A stretch of 64,000 nt of DNA from Arthrobacter sp. D5-1 (GCF_017357425.1 NZ_CP014571.1:3596001-3660000), one strand, 5' to 3'. Positions 1 through 9,050 are shown, counted from the first letter of the stretch. Numbers and translations are program-made. Notes: generated from the sequence alone by a model not told the origin.

Positions 1-1
1 C

Positions 2-277
2 GCAGTGTGCGGAACTCCGACGCTGGTTGCCGGTGCGTTGATCCGCAAACTCGAACACTTGGACCGGGGCCCGTACGCCGGACCCGTCGGTTGGCTCGAC
101 GCCGCCGGCAACGGTGAGTGGGGTATAGCGCTTCGCGGCGCGGTGATCGAGGACGCCAACACGGTGCGCCTGTACGCAGGGTGCGGCATCGTCGAGGGCT
201 CCCAGCCGGAAGCTGAACTGGCGGAAACATGGGCGAAATTCCGGCCGATGCTTGAGGCGCTGGGTATCCGCCGCTGA
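2..277 (+). CDS. menF: Isochorismate synthase MenF, C-terminal end (partial)
   Basis: Only the last 91 residues are in the window; the frame is open to the left edge, so the true start is upstream. The stretch DRGPYAGPVGW, then LYAGCGIVEGSQPE, then a final ETWAKFRPML is the usual end of the MenF/EntC chorismate-binding fold, whose GIVxGSxPxxE Glu residues hold the catalytic Mg2+. The enzyme turns chorismate into isochorismate, the first step of menaquinone synthesis. menD and menC lie within 8 kb, which favours MenF over the siderophore enzyme EntC. The EntC alternative cannot be excluded from this fragment. Confidence 0.88.
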   Translation, partial: AVCGTPTLVAGALIRKLEHLDRGPYAGPVGWLDAAGNGEWGIALRGAVIEDANTVRLYAGCGIVEGSQPEAELAETWAKFRPMLEALGIRR

Positions 278-435
278 ATCTGGGATTCCAGACAGATCCC
301 TCTCGGACATGGTTGATAAGTGCGTAGACTTGTTATCCAATAGTGAAACTTCGTTTCCTGTGATGCACATCTCACGTTCGGCGCTACACTAAAACCGACT
401 CAGTTCAGCATCCACCGCAACAAAAGGTAAACAAC

Positions 436-1233
436 ATGCAGATCTCCCGTTCGGTTCTGTCCGGCACCAAGATTGCCGCTGTGCTCGCAGCCGGCGCACT
501 GGCCCTCACCGCCTGCGGTGGCTCGTCCACCCCGGCTGCCACGGACGCCTCCGGCCTCAAGCTCATCAACGCCGGCAAGCTCACTGTGTGCTCGGACGTT
601 CCTTACGAGCCCTTCGAATTCCAGAAGGACGGCAAGATCGTCGGCTTCGACATGGACATCGCAGCCGAGCTCGCCAAGGACGTCAAGGCCGAACTCAACG
701 TGGTGGACAGCTCCTTCGAAGCAATCGAGACCGGCACCGCCCTGACCGGTTGCGACGTGTCCATCTCCTCGATCTCCATCACCGACGTCCGCAAAAACGT
801 CATGGATTTCTCCACCCCTTACCTGGATGACGATCTGACCCTCGTGGCCACCTCGTCCTCCGGCATCAGCAACATCGACGGCGCCAAGGGCAAGAAGGTA
901 GGCGTCCAGCAGGCCACCACCGGTGCCCAGTACGCCAAGGACAAGGGAATCGACGCACAGCAGTTCGAGGATTCCGGCCTCCTGGTCCAGGCCCTCAAGG
1001 CAGGCACCATCGACGCCGCAATCGGCAACCAGTCCGTCCTGGGCTACGCCATCAAGGACGACTCCAACCTCAAGCGCGTTGAAGACTACGCAACGGGCGA
1101 GAAGCTGGGCATCTCCATCAAGAAGGGCAACACCGCTATGACGGACGCCGTGAACGCCACGCTGAAGCGCATCACCGACGACGGCTCCCTCAAGAAGTTC
1201 GAGACCACCTGGTTCGGCGAAGCCACCAAGTAG
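436..1233 (+). CDS. Polar amino-acid ABC transporter, substrate-binding lipoprotein
   Basis: A 265-residue extracellular solute-binding protein of family 3. The signal peptide ends in the lipobox LTAC with the lipidated Cys at residue 27, so the mature protein is anchored outside the membrane. The opening of the mature domain (LTVCSDVPYEPFEF, then GFDMDIAAELAK) is typical of binding proteins for glutamine, glutamate, cystine or basic amino acids; the exact ligand cannot be read. Start ATG has AAAGG 8 nt upstream. A weak -10-like TACACT lies at 385-390. Permease and ATPase genes follow on the same strand, separated by a stem-loop that may keep binding-protein mRNA more abundant. Confidence 0.93.
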   Translation: MQISRSVLSGTKIAAVLAAGALALTACGGSSTPAATDASGLKLINAGKLTVCSDVPYEPFEFQKDGKIVGFDMDIAAELAKDVKAELNVVDSSFEAIETGTALTGCDVSISSISITDVRKNVMDFSTPYLDDDLTLVATSSSGISNIDGAKGKKVGVQQATTGAQYAKDKGIDAQQFEDSGLLVQALKAGTIDAAIGNQSVLGYAIKDDSNLKRVEDYATGEKLGISIKKGNTAMTDAVNATLKRITDDGSLKKFETTWFGEATK

Positions 1234-1260
1234 TCCGAGCCCAGGCTCCCCCAGATCCAC

Positions 1261-1305
1261 GCAGGCGGGCCCCGAAACGACACGTTGTTTCGGGGCCCCA
1301 CCTGC
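1261..1305 (+). promoter_or_regulatory. Strong intercistronic stem-loop inside the ABC importer operon
   Basis: Twelve perfect base pairs (GGGCCCCGAAAC at 1267-1278 with GTTTCGGGGCCC at 1287-1298), extended by GCAGG/CCTGC at the base. There is no T tract, and the permease gene begins 23 nt later. I infer a processing or 3'-protecting hairpin, or a partial terminator, that raises the ratio of binding protein to permease. This arrangement is common in ABC importer operons. Confidence 0.8.
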
Positions 1306-1327
1306 GCAACATGAATGTGAGAACCCC

Positions 1328-2119
1328 ATGGCAATGACTGCACGTCAACGAGCCAAAGTCAGTTTGTACGTCCAGGCCGGAATCTTCGTCGTGGCCGTGG
1401 CCGCAGTGATCCTCGCTGTGGACTGGAAGACGATTGGCACCAGCGTCTTCAACTTCTCCAAAATCGGGCCGATGTTCCCGGACATCTTCCTGGTGGGCCT
1501 CAAAAACACCCTGATTTACACGTTCCTCGGATTCGTGGTGGGCTTGTCCGGCGGCCTTCTGCTGGCCCTGATGAAGCTCTCGTCCTTCCCGCTGTACCGC
1601 TGGCTCGCAACGGGATATATCGAGTTCTTCCGGGGTGTTCCCGCACTGCTGGTCTTCATCGCCTTCGGCTACGGCGTTCCACTGGCCTTCGGAATCCAAT
1701 GGGACGTGAACATCATCGTGATGGTCTCGCTGGGTATGGTGGCAGCGGCGTACATCGCTGAAACCCTCCGTGCAGGCCTCCAGGCCGTACCCAAGGGTCA
1801 AATGGAAGCAGCCCGTTCCCTGGGCATGCCGCAGTGGCGGGCCATGGTTTCGATCGTCATCCCGCAGGCTTTCAAGATCGTCCTGCCGCCGCTCACCAAT
1901 GAGATTATCCTTCTCACCAAGGACTCCTCGCTGATCTACGTCCTGGGTCTCACTGCGTCCCAGTACGAGCTCACCAAGTTCGGGCGCGACGGCATCTCCA
2001 GCCTCGGAGCCGGCCTGACGCCGCTGCTCGTGGCCGGCGCCTTCTACCTGGTCATCACCATCCCCTTGAGCCTCCTGGCACGGAAGTTCGAAAGCCGCTC
2101 CGCGCGGACGAAGCGATAG
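1328..2119 (+). CDS. Polar amino-acid ABC transporter, permease
   Basis: A 263-residue inner-membrane subunit of the HisM/GlnP type. A first hydrophobic segment lies at about residues 12-32, and four or five more follow the [15 protein letters not shown] region that starts the family domain. The cytoplasmic EAA loop that docks with the ATPase is visible as [14 protein letters not shown]. Most relatives of this length act as a homodimer or pair with a second permease; only one permease is present here. It sits between the binding protein and the ATPase, 11 nt before the latter, so all three form one importer. Confidence 0.92.
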   Translation: MAMTARQRAKVSLYVQAGIFVVAVAAVILAVDWKTIGTSVFNFSKIGPMFPDIFLVGLKNTLIYTFLGFVVGLSGGLLLALMKLSSFPLYRWLATGYIEFFRGVPALLVFIAFGYGVPLAFGIQWDVNIIVMVSLGMVAAAYIAETLRAGLQAVPKGQMEAARSLGMPQWRAMVSIVIPQAFKIVLPPLTNEIILLTKDSSLIYVLGLTASQYELTKFGRDGISSLGAGLTPLLVAGAFYLVITIPLSLLARKFESRSARTKR

Positions 2120-2130
2120 GCAGGACAGTC

Positions 2131-2925
2131 ATGAATAACTCCACTGGGAGCACGTCCGGCGTTCGCGCTGCGGGCGTCGACATCAAAGACCTTCGCAAGT
2201 CCTACGGCAGCAACGAGGTCCTCAAAGGGATCTCCCTGACCGTTGAACCTGGTCAGGTAGTTTGCTTGATCGGGCCCTCGGGCTCCGGCAAGTCCACCCT
2301 CCTTCGCTGCGTTAACCTGCTCGAGCAGCCCAACGCCGGCACCATCAACGTGGGCAAGTTCGAGGCCACCGACCCCGACGTGGACCTCAACAAGATGCGC
2401 CAAAGCGTTGGAATGGTGTTCCAGCACTTCAACCTGTTCCCGCACCTCAGCGTCCTGGACAACTGCACCATCTCGCAGACCAAGGTCCTCAAGCGTTCCA
2501 AGTCCGAGGCCTCGGACGTAGCGCGCCACAACCTGGAGCGCGTGGGCCTGGGACACCTCGCCGACCGCTTCCCGGACCAGCTCTCCGGTGGCCAGCAGCA
2601 GCGCGTAGCTATTGCCCGCGCACTGTCCATGGACCCGCAGCTCATGCTTTTCGATGAGCCCACCTCTGCCCTCGACCCCGAAACCGTGGGCGATGTCCTG
2701 GCCGTCATGCGCAAGCTGGCACAGGAAGGCATGACCATGCTGGTGGTGACCCACGAGATGGGCTTTGCGCGGGAAGTGGCCGACCGCGTGGTCTTCATGG
2801 ATGCCGGTGTTGTGGTCGAAGAAGGGCCGGCGGAAAACGTCATCAGCGCCCCCACCCAGCCCCGCACCAAGGAATTCCTGCGCCGCGTCCTGGATCCTAC
2901 GCACATTGGTGTGGAGGAAGCCTAG
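2131..2925 (+). CDS. Polar amino-acid ABC transporter, ATP-binding protein
   Basis: A 264-residue ATPase of the GlnQ/HisP group. Walker A is GPSGSGKST (about residues 48-56), the Q-loop is [10 protein letters not shown], the signature is LSGGQQQR, Walker B is [12 protein letters not shown], and the switch His is in [16 protein letters not shown]. All catalytic residues are present. It powers uptake through the permease encoded 11 nt upstream. A clear terminator follows at 2947-2990 and closes the operon. Confidence 0.95.
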   Translation: MNNSTGSTSGVRAAGVDIKDLRKSYGSNEVLKGISLTVEPGQVVCLIGPSGSGKSTLLRCVNLLEQPNAGTINVGKFEATDPDVDLNKMRQSVGMVFQHFNLFPHLSVLDNCTISQTKVLKRSKSEASDVARHNLERVGLGHLADRFPDQLSGGQQQRVAIARALSMDPQLMLFDEPTSALDPETVGDVLAVMRKLAQEGMTMLVVTHEMGFAREVADRVVFMDAGVVVEEGPAENVISAPTQPRTKEFLRRVLDPTHIGVEEA

Positions 2926-2946
2926 CTCCTTCGCTTTGCTCCGCCG

Positions 2947-2990
2947 ACGGGCGGGCGGCACTCCTTTTGTGGGTGTTGCCCGCCCGTTTT
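2947..2990 (+). terminator. Rho-independent terminator of the amino-acid ABC operon
   Basis: The stem ACGGGCGGGC (2947-2956) pairs perfectly with GCCCGCCCGT (2978-2987) and is followed by TTTT. It lies 21 nt after the ATPase stop codon and before the convergent menD gene. Confidence 0.85.
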
Positions 2991-3034
2991 GCGTTGGGTA
3001 AGGCGCGGACGGGTTTAGCCATCCCGGGCCGGGC

Positions 3035-4744
3035 TTAGCCGGTTGTCAGGACCTGGCCCACAGCAGCCGAAATGGCCTCCTTGATCCGTGCATGGAGCGC
3101 CCGCAGGCCCGTCCGGTCCACGCTCACCTCCACAATGGTGCGTCCCTTGAGCGGCGCCCTGAGCGCCGAGGCAAGTTCCGCCGTCGTACTTACCGCTTGA
3201 TGTCCGACGCCGTACGCCGCCGCGAGTGCCGCGATGTCCACTGAGTGCGGGGTGCCAAACAAGCGTTCGACGGCGGTGCCGTAGGCACCTGAGTCCTCCA
3301 CGGCGCCGTGCTCAAGGAGGCTGAAGATCGCCCCGCCGGAGTCGTTGAGCACAACGATGCGCAGATCCGGCACAGGTTCACCGTGGCCGAGGAGCAAACC
3401 CCCGGCGTCGTGGAGGAAGGTGACATCGCCCAGAAGGACCGTGGTTTCGCGTCCGCTGCCCAAGGCAATGCCTGTGGCTGTGGCGATGGTGCCGTCGATG
3501 CCGGCGAGGCCGCGGTTGGCGTAAACACTGGCAACCGGTTCGGGGTGGGGCTGTCCGGCGAGGTCGACGTCGCGGATGCCGTTGGAGGACCCGAGCACCA
3601 GCTGCCCGCGGGAATGCTCCCAAACCGTGGCGCCGACGGATGGGCCGCTGGCAAGGGTCTCCCCCGCGAGCACTCCATCCAAGCCGTGTTGGGCGGCAGC
3701 GCCGGCGAGGAGCCAGGAATCCAACCATTCGGTTGACCCGCGGCCGGCGAATTCTGCTAGCTCGGGAAGGGTTTCGATGGGCACTTCGCGGCGACGGCCG
3801 GCTTCGTACCAAGCAACAGGAACGGGCTGGTAGATGGCTGTCTCTACTGATTCGCGTGCCAGCAAGGCGGCCACGGGACGGGACAGAGTGGCGCGGCCAA
3901 ACAAGACCACACGTTCGATCGGAGATGCTGATTGGGGCCCGAAGTGCTCCAGCAACACCCGGTACGGTCCCACTGCATTCGGGCCAAAGCGTGCATTGGA
4001 CGACGGCTCGGCGAGCAGTGGCAAGCCATGGGCGCGGGCGAAGGCCTCCGCCACAGGGCCAGCGTCGTGACCTGCGAGGACCACGGTGCGTCGCTCAGCG
4101 AGTTCTCTGGATGCTTCCGGGAGAACCAGTGCCTGGGGTCCGGCGTCGTAATGAAACACGCCATGTCCCCCAGCCGTCGGAAGCGCGTCACCGTCGGCTG
4201 GTACCAAGGGGTCGCGGAAGGCAAGGTTCACTTGGACGGGGCCGGGCGGGGTGTCCTCGAGGGCACCGGTTGCTGCGTACAGAGCCGTGGCAACGGCTTT
4301 TTGGGGATGGTCGCCGGCGGGAACGTCGACGGCGAATCTCACGTGATCGCCGAAGAGGTCCAGTTGGGTGGTGGTCTGGTTCGCCCCGGTTCCATGGAGT
4401 TCTTCCGGGCGGTCCGCGGAAATGACCACCACGGGAACGGCCGAATGGTTGGCTTCCATGACGGCCGGCAGGAGGTTGCCAACAGCCGTGCCGGACGTGG
4501 TTACCACCGCCACGGGAGCTTGGGTGGAGAGGGCCAGTCCCAAGGCAGTGAATCCAGCATCCCGCTCGTCGATGCGGACGTGGAGCCGGACGCGGCCCGA
4601 AGTTTCTGCTTCAGCGAGGGCGTAGGCCATGGGTGCGGAGCGCGAACCCGGCGCCACCACCACGTGCCGCACACCGCCGTCGAGCAGTGCCGTAACGGCG
4701 ATCCGGGCGGCACCAATGGATGTCAGAGAGTCCTGGGAAGTCAC
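3035..4744 (-). CDS. menD: 2-succinyl-5-enolpyruvyl-6-hydroxy-3-cyclohexene-1-carboxylate synthase
   Basis: A 569-residue thiamine-diphosphate enzyme, normal length for MenD, which joins isochorismate and 2-oxoglutarate in menaquinone synthesis. The N-terminal pyrimidine-binding domain shows APGSRSAPMAYAL and the cofactor-activating Glu in IDERDAGFTALG. The C-terminal diphosphate domain shows GDVTFLHDAGG followed by NDSGGAIFSLLEH, the Mg2+/ThDP motif. The start is GTG with a poor ribosome site. The 5' end faces the 32-nt repeat arrays. Its pathway partners menF and menC flank it at a few kb, with unrelated genes in between. Confidence 0.95.
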   Translation of the reverse strand: MTSQDSLTSIGAARIAVTALLDGGVRHVVVAPGSRSAPMAYALAEAETSGRVRLHVRIDERDAGFTALGLALSTQAPVAVVTTSGTAVGNLLPAVMEANHSAVPVVVISADRPEELHGTGANQTTTQLDLFGDHVRFAVDVPAGDHPQKAVATALYAATGALEDTPPGPVQVNLAFRDPLVPADGDALPTAGGHGVFHYDAGPQALVLPEASRELAERRTVVLAGHDAGPVAEAFARAHGLPLLAEPSSNARFGPNAVGPYRVLLEHFGPQSASPIERVVLFGRATLSRPVAALLARESVETAIYQPVPVAWYEAGRRREVPIETLPELAEFAGRGSTEWLDSWLLAGAAAQHGLDGVLAGETLASGPSVGATVWEHSRGQLVLGSSNGIRDVDLAGQPHPEPVASVYANRGLAGIDGTIATATGIALGSGRETTVLLGDVTFLHDAGGLLLGHGEPVPDLRIVVLNDSGGAIFSLLEHGAVEDSGAYGTAVERLFGTPHSVDIAALAAAYGVGHQAVSTTAELASALRAPLKGRTIVEVSVDRTGLRALHARIKEAISAAVGQVLTTG

Positions 4745-4780
4745 CGTTCCAGTCTATTGGCGCAGGCGAGCCCTCAATGT

Positions 4781-4852
4781 TCTCTCACATCCCGGCCCAC
4801 ATCGGACATCCCTCTCTCACATCCCGGCCCACATCGGACATCCCTCTCTCAC
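4781..4852. repeat. 32-nt tandem repeat array A (minus orientation)
   Basis: Two identical 32-nt units (4781-4812 and 4813-4844) followed by the first 8 nt of a third. Read on the minus strand, a unit contains GATGTGAGAGAGGGATGTCC. That marks it as a member of the same family as the arrays at 4912-5032 and 39632-39716. It lies about 40 nt upstream of the menD start codon, so it falls in the menD promoter or leader region. Confidence 0.9.
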
Positions 4853-4911
4853 TAGGGTGTCGCCGTTGTTCCGCACCTCGGGCGCTACCAGTTGTGGCGC
4901 AAGCCGCCAGA

Positions 4912-5032
4912 ACGCGGGAAGTGACAGAGCGTCCGGCTCAAAGACGCGGGAGGTGACAGAGCGTCCGGCTCAAACACGCGGGAGGTGACAGAGCGTCCGG
5001 CCCAAGCACGCGGGAGGTGATAGAGCGTCGGG
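4912..5032. repeat. 32-nt tandem repeat array B (plus orientation)
   Basis: Three full 32-nt units start at 4912, 4944 and 4976, and a truncated fourth starts at 5008. Core: ACGCGGGAGGTGACAGAGCG, then TCCGGCTCAAAC. Units differ at one to three positions. They abut one another with no spacers, so this is not a CRISPR. The array lies 3' of phoX and in inverted orientation to array A. The 355-bp gap between menD and phoX holds only these two arrays and the phoX terminator. Confidence 0.92.
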
Positions 5033-5040
5033 GAATACAA

Positions 5041-5078
5041 AGTGCTCCCCCACCCGGCAACCCGGGCGGGAGAGCACT
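5041..5078 (-). terminator. Terminator of phoX (minus strand)
   Basis: A 17-bp stem (5041-5057 with 5062-5078) closes over a 4-nt loop. Two positions that mismatch in a plus-strand transcript become G-U pairs in a minus-strand one, so the hairpin is built for phoX. Downstream on the minus strand is TTTGTATT, a weak U tract. Confidence 0.75.
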
Positions 5079-5100
5079 CGTCATGCGCAAGTACAAGAAC

Positions 5101-7188
5101 CTACTTACGGAAGACCTGCACCACCGAGGGGCGGGGAGCCCGCGCCGCACCCGCAGCGGGCGTAGCTCCGGCCGGGACGTAGTCCGGGAAGAAGGAGTTC
5201 TGCGCCGCGAACGAGCCATCTTCACCTGGGTGCTGGACGGCGACGAACACTGTGCGCTCTTCGTCGTGGATGATCGGACCACAGGTTTCAGCGTCGCGGG
5301 GAACGGCAAGGAACTGCTCAACCTTGCCGCGCTCAGGTCCTTCGAGGGTGACCTTGAACAGGCCGTCGGCGTAGCCAATGGTGCCGGGGGCGCCGTCAGT
5401 GGAGATCCAGAGGTTGCCCACGGAGTCGAAGGCTACGTTGTCCGGGCAGGAGATCGGCGAGACCTTGTCCGCCGGGAAGCCTGAGAAGTACGTGGAGGTG
5501 TTCTTGGCGGGGTCACCGGCCACCAGCAGGAGGTTCCAATTGAACTTGGTGCCTGTCTGCTCGCGGCCCTCGGTAATTTCCACGACGTGGCCGTCACGGT
5601 TGAGGGTGCGCGGGTTGACCTCGGTAGCGCCTTCCTTGCCCGGCTTGCCGCGGTCCGTGTTGTTGGTGCAGGCCACGTAGACCTTGCCGGTACGCGGGTT
5701 GGGCTCAACATCTTCGCAACGGTCCATCTTGGTAGGCCCAACCTTGTCGGCGGCCAGGCGGGTGTAGACCAGGACCTCCGGAACGGTCATGCCGGGAACT
5801 GCGGAGGTGCCGTTGACTACCAGGGGCAGCCATTCGCCGGTGCCGTCGAAAGCGCCATCGGCGGGAAGCTTGCCGGTGCCGTCGATGTCGGCAGGCGAAT
5901 CGCCCGTGAACTTGGCAACGTAGAGGTCACCTTCGGAGAGCAGGTTCATATTGTTCTTGCGGGCCTCGCGGGAGTCCCCGGCCTGGTACTTGCCCTTGGA
6001 GACGAACTTGTAGAGGTAGTCGAAGCGCTCGTCGTCGCCCATGTACGCCACTACCTTGCCGGACGGGGCAACAATGACGTTGGCGCCTTCGTGCTTGAAA
6101 CGGCCCATGGCGGAGTGCTTCTTGGGAGTGGAGGTGGGGTCGAACGGGTCAACTTCAACAATCCAGCCGAAGCGGTTGGTCTCATTGGCGTAGCCCGGGT
6201 TGCGGGTGTCGAAGCGCGGCTCGTCGAGTTCCCACTGGCGGGTGGTCGGCTTCGCCGAAATTCCATAGCGCTTGTCGCCATCGCTGGTCCCCGGGGCAGC
6301 GAAGTAACCGTTGAAGTTTTCTTCGCCGGAGAGGATGGTTCCCCAGGGGGTGGTTCCACCGGCGCAGTTGCCCAGCGTGCCCTTGATCCAGCGGCCTGCC
6401 GGGTCATCGATCGTCTTGACCAGGTTGGTACCGGCCGCGGCGCCCGTCAGTTCGTAGACGGTGTCCGTGAGGAAGCGACGGTTCAGGGGTGCTCCCTGGA
6501 CGTAGTTCCACGGCTTGTTCTTGTTCTTGCGCTCGAGCTCCACCACGGCAAGGCCATGCCCTGCCCGGCCGATGGCACGTGCCTCTTTGGGGTCGAAGCC
6601 CTCGGGCAGCATGATGTTCTCGTTGGTGTACTCGTGGTTGCTGAAGAGCACGGCACGGCGGTCCTTGGAACCCGGGATAGGCAGGATGTCCGTGTAGTCG
6701 TTGTTGTACCCGAACTGGCGGGCCTGGGCTGCGGCAGTCTGGGCGTTGAGGTCGAAGGCAGGCGAGTCGGCAAAGAGGGGGTCGCCCCAGCGGATGACAG
6801 GCTTCCAGTCGAAGCCCTCGGGTACGGTGAAGGCGTCCACCGCTGCGTCTACCGGCTTGATGGCAGTGAACTTGAGCTTGGACTTGTCGAAGCCCTTCTT
6901 CGCGGCATCGGAGAGTCCGTTTCCAGGGTCGGCTACGGCGGTCTCCCCACCGGTCACGGCACCACCGAGCACGATGGCGAGCGCTCCTGCGGCACCGAGG
7001 CCCAGGGCGGCACGGCGGGACATGGCTGTAGAAGCAATGTCGCGGAAGTAGCCGTTGGCGCTGGTGTTGCAGACATCGCCGGAGCAGGCGTTGTCGCACT
7101 TCAAAGCACAGGTAACCGCGCTTCGCTTGCCCTTGGTGTGGCCGAGCATGGGGAGCAGCGGAAACGTGCGTCCGGTGGTTTCAGACAT
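5101..7188 (-). CDS. phoX: PhoX-type secreted alkaline phosphatase (DUF839 family)
   Basis: A 695-residue protein of the PhoX/DUF839 beta-propeller family, whose members use Fe and Ca cofactors to release phosphate from phosphoesters. Export is probably by the Tat route: SRRAALGLGAAGALAIVLGG near residue 58 is a twin-Arg signal, preceded by a Cys-rich CALKCDNACSGDVC segment common in actinobacterial members. Later motifs include GNCAGGTTPWGT, LSGEENFNGYF, DEPRFD, YMGDDERFDYLYKF, and CPDNVAFDSVGNLWISTDG near the end. I set the start at the ATG at 7188 because GGAAGG lies 8 nt upstream; the frame stays open into menC but without family sequence. A possible PHO box lies at 7263-7280. Confidence 0.88.
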   Translation of the reverse strand: MSETTGRTFPLLPMLGHTKGKRSAVTCALKCDNACSGDVCNTSANGYFRDIASTAMSRRAALGLGAAGALAIVLGGAVTGGETAVADPGNGLSDAAKKGFDKSKLKFTAIKPVDAAVDAFTVPEGFDWKPVIRWGDPLFADSPAFDLNAQTAAAQARQFGYNNDYTDILPIPGSKDRRAVLFSNHEYTNENIMLPEGFDPKEARAIGRAGHGLAVVELERKNKNKPWNYVQGAPLNRRFLTDTVYELTGAAAGTNLVKTIDDPAGRWIKGTLGNCAGGTTPWGTILSGEENFNGYFAAPGTSDGDKRYGISAKPTTRQWELDEPRFDTRNPGYANETNRFGWIVEVDPFDPTSTPKKHSAMGRFKHEGANVIVAPSGKVVAYMGDDERFDYLYKFVSKGKYQAGDSREARKNNMNLLSEGDLYVAKFTGDSPADIDGTGKLPADGAFDGTGEWLPLVVNGTSAVPGMTVPEVLVYTRLAADKVGPTKMDRCEDVEPNPRTGKVYVACTNNTDRGKPGKEGATEVNPRTLNRDGHVVEITEGREQTGTKFNWNLLLVAGDPAKNTSTYFSGFPADKVSPISCPDNVAFDSVGNLWISTDGAPGTIGYADGLFKVTLEGPERGKVEQFLAVPRDAETCGPIIHDEERTVFVAVQHPGEDGSFAAQNSFFPDYVPAGATPAAGAARAPRPSVVQVFRK

Positions 7189-7262
7189 GGGGAAGACCTT
7201 CCAGAGATGTACGAGGTTCCCGCTGAGCCTTTCAGCGGAAACCGAATCTGAGAGGTCTCTCC

Positions 7263-7280
7263 GGTTAAGAAACGGTGAAC
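7263..7280 (-). promoter_or_regulatory. Possible PHO box (two 11-nt direct-repeat units) upstream of phoX
   Basis: On the minus strand GTTCACC is followed 11 nt later by CTTAACC, about 75-90 nt before the phoX start. The first unit matches the Streptomyces PhoP repeat GTTCACC 7/7, the second 5/7. It overlaps the last codons of menC, which reduces its significance. Inference only. Confidence 0.35.
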
Positions 7281-8281
7281 AAAGGATGCTGGTTTCCCGC
7301 CAGGACTGCATGCACCCTGCGAAGCCGGTCAAGCCACCAGTCCCTGCGTTCCCCCGAGGCCGCGTACTCCTCCAGCAGCCCGGGGTCTGCGACAGCCTCG
7401 CGGACGTGGATGGCGCCGTCGTCGGCCACCAAGGGGTCCAGCGAAACGTCGGAGGCAAACAGCGAAACGGTGCCAAGTCCGCATGCGTAGGGAAGTGAGG
7501 GCAACGCGGCTGCGAGCGCGAGTCCGGCGCGGATGCCCACAGAGGTATCCAGCGCGGAACTGACGACGGCGGGCAGCCCGGCTTGCTCCACGATGTCCAG
7601 CGCCCGCCGGACTCCCCCGAGTGGAGCGACCTTGACCACAAGGAGGTCCGCGGCGCCTGCTCTGGCTACCCGAAGGGGATCGTCTTCCTTGCGTACGCTC
7701 TCGTCCGCAGCGATGAGGACCGGCGTCCCAGCGTCAGTGAGCCTGCGGCGGACCTCGGCCAGACCCTCAATGGTGGGTACTGGCTGCTCGGCGTACTCAA
7801 GGCCGACAGCCGAGAGCCTGCCCAGCGCTTTCACTGCCTGCTCTACGTCCCATCCCCCATTGGCATCCACGCGGAGGGCGGCCTCCGGCAAAGCTTCACG
7901 TACTGCGTTTACCCGCGCAACGTCGTCATTCAACGACTGCCCACGCTCGGCAACTTTGATCTTGACCGCGTCCACCCGCCCGAAGCGCCCCAGCACGTCC
8001 GGGACGCGTTCTGCTGAAACGGCGGGAACCGTCGCGTTGACCGGGATGGTGTCCCTGAGCTGAGGGGGAAACCCAAGCCAGCCGGCTTCGAGGGCGGCCG
8101 CCAGCCAGCGGGAGGATTCGTCGTCGTCGTATTCGGGGAACGGACAGAACTCGCCCCAGCCCATGGGCCCGCGCAAGACGAGCGTCTCGCGCTCCATGAT
8201 GCCGCGGAACTTCACGCGCATGGGGAGTGAGACCACATGGGCCGAATCGAGAAGTTCTTCGAGTGGGGGAAGCGCAGGCAT
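7265..8281 (-). CDS. menC: o-Succinylbenzoate synthase
   Basis: A 338-residue member of the enolase superfamily. It dehydrates the MenD/MenH product to o-succinylbenzoate in menaquinone synthesis. The barrel carries the expected residues: the catalytic Lys pair in AVKIKVAERG, metal ligands in LRVDANGGW, YAEQPVP and IAADESV, and the second-side Lys in LLVVKVAPLGG. The length fits the short actinobacterial type. phoX lies 76 nt downstream on the same strand. Confidence 0.93.
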   Translation of the reverse strand: MPALPPLEELLDSAHVVSLPMRVKFRGIMERETLVLRGPMGWGEFCPFPEYDDDESSRWLAAALEAGWLGFPPQLRDTIPVNATVPAVSAERVPDVLGRFGRVDAVKIKVAERGQSLNDDVARVNAVREALPEAALRVDANGGWDVEQAVKALGRLSAVGLEYAEQPVPTIEGLAEVRRRLTDAGTPVLIAADESVRKEDDPLRVARAGAADLLVVKVAPLGGVRRALDIVEQAGLPAVVSSALDTSVGIRAGLALAAALPSLPYACGLGTVSLFASDVSLDPLVADDGAIHVREAVADPGLLEEYAASGERRDWWLDRLRRVHAVLAGNQHPLFTVS

Positions 8282-8342
8282 AGTGCCACTGTACCGGCGG
8301 CCTGCCGGCTCGATCGCCGGTGAATCCGGCTATGTGGACAAG

Positions 8343-8948
8343 CTAACCGGACCAGTAGTTCCGGCCCCTGCCCAAGGCATCCCCCAGCTGGACGCCGGAC
8401 AATTCGAGGGAGCTTTCCGGTAGTCCCAAGGCCTCCCACCTGGCTACCAGCGTTGTGTCCCCTTCCAGCGGCAACGGCCACAACCAGTAGCGGCCGGCGA
8501 ACTGGACATAGTCGCCGTTATTACTCCCTCCGCCTCCACCCAAGGTGGTCAGCACAGGCCCAGTGACGTCGTCGGTGTCTTCGAATGCCGCCGGTCCGTG
8601 GAGGGCAGCGACAGCCTTGCGTCCGTCTGCAAAGGAGACGCCTAATTGCAGCCCCGTCCTGGGGTCCAGGCTGGAGCGCGGATGGTTGTACGACTCTTCC
8701 ACGATCTCCCGCCATTCCTGATCGGATTCATCCATGCGTCGAATAGACCACACCAAGTCCAGCAGGCAACCCGTGGAGTAAACCTCCACCAGTTTCAGGG
8801 CCACCACCATCCGCGGACTGGTGTGGAGAAAACCACCGGGAACCACTCCTGGCAGTTCGTCCGACGGCGGCCCGGCCCACCCCGGCCTGAGCGGTTGTGG
8901 TTGACGCGCCTGTTCGGGAGGCTCCGGAAGGTCGTCGAAGAAGCTCAT
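8343..8948 (-). CDS. Uncharacterised 201-residue protein
   Basis: I do not recognise a named family. The protein is soluble with no signal peptide or membrane segment. It opens with a Pro-rich, acidic head (FFDDLPEPPEQARQPQPLRP), then has a mixed alpha/beta-looking body with LVWSIRRMDESDQEW and a glycine run (LGGGGGSNNGDY) before GRYWLWPLP. Codon use is typical of the region, so it is a real gene. It lies 61 nt upstream of menC on the same strand and could share its transcript, but nothing ties it to menaquinone synthesis. Confidence 0.7.
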   Translation of the reverse strand: MSFFDDLPEPPEQARQPQPLRPGWAGPPSDELPGVVPGGFLHTSPRMVVALKLVEVYSTGCLLDLVWSIRRMDESDQEWREIVEESYNHPRSSLDPRTGLQLGVSFADGRKAVAALHGPAAFEDTDDVTGPVLTTLGGGGGSNNGDYVQFAGRYWLWPLPLEGDTTLVARWEALGLPESSLELSGVQLGDALGRGRNYWSG

Positions 8949-9050
8949 AAACCACTCTTACACCACCTCACAGGCGCTGGGGAGAGGTGTGTGGCAACCG
9001 AGAGACGGCAATCGCGATATTCTCGGAATACGACTCAATGTGGGGGAGAT

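Noticed and set aside
359..376. CRP/GlxR-like TGTGA...TCACG dyad upstream of the amino-acid importer
   Set aside because: The spacing is 8 nt, while the known site needs TGTGA-N6-TCACA.
400..1329. 309-codon minus-strand frame opposite the binding-protein gene
   Set aside because: Antisense shadow of a clear solute-binding lipoprotein gene.
4912..5032. CRISPR-like array
   Set aside because: The 32-nt units are contiguous with no spacers, and there are no cas genes.
5587..7251. 554-codon open frame on the plus strand opposite phoX
   Set aside because: It is the mirror of a GC-rich gene; the product has no recognisable domain and phoX on the other strand is clear.
7189..7641. 151-residue N-terminal extension of the phoX reading frame
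   Set aside because: It overlaps menC in another frame, has no family similarity, and the ATG at 7188 has a good ribosome site and leads straight into the signal region.
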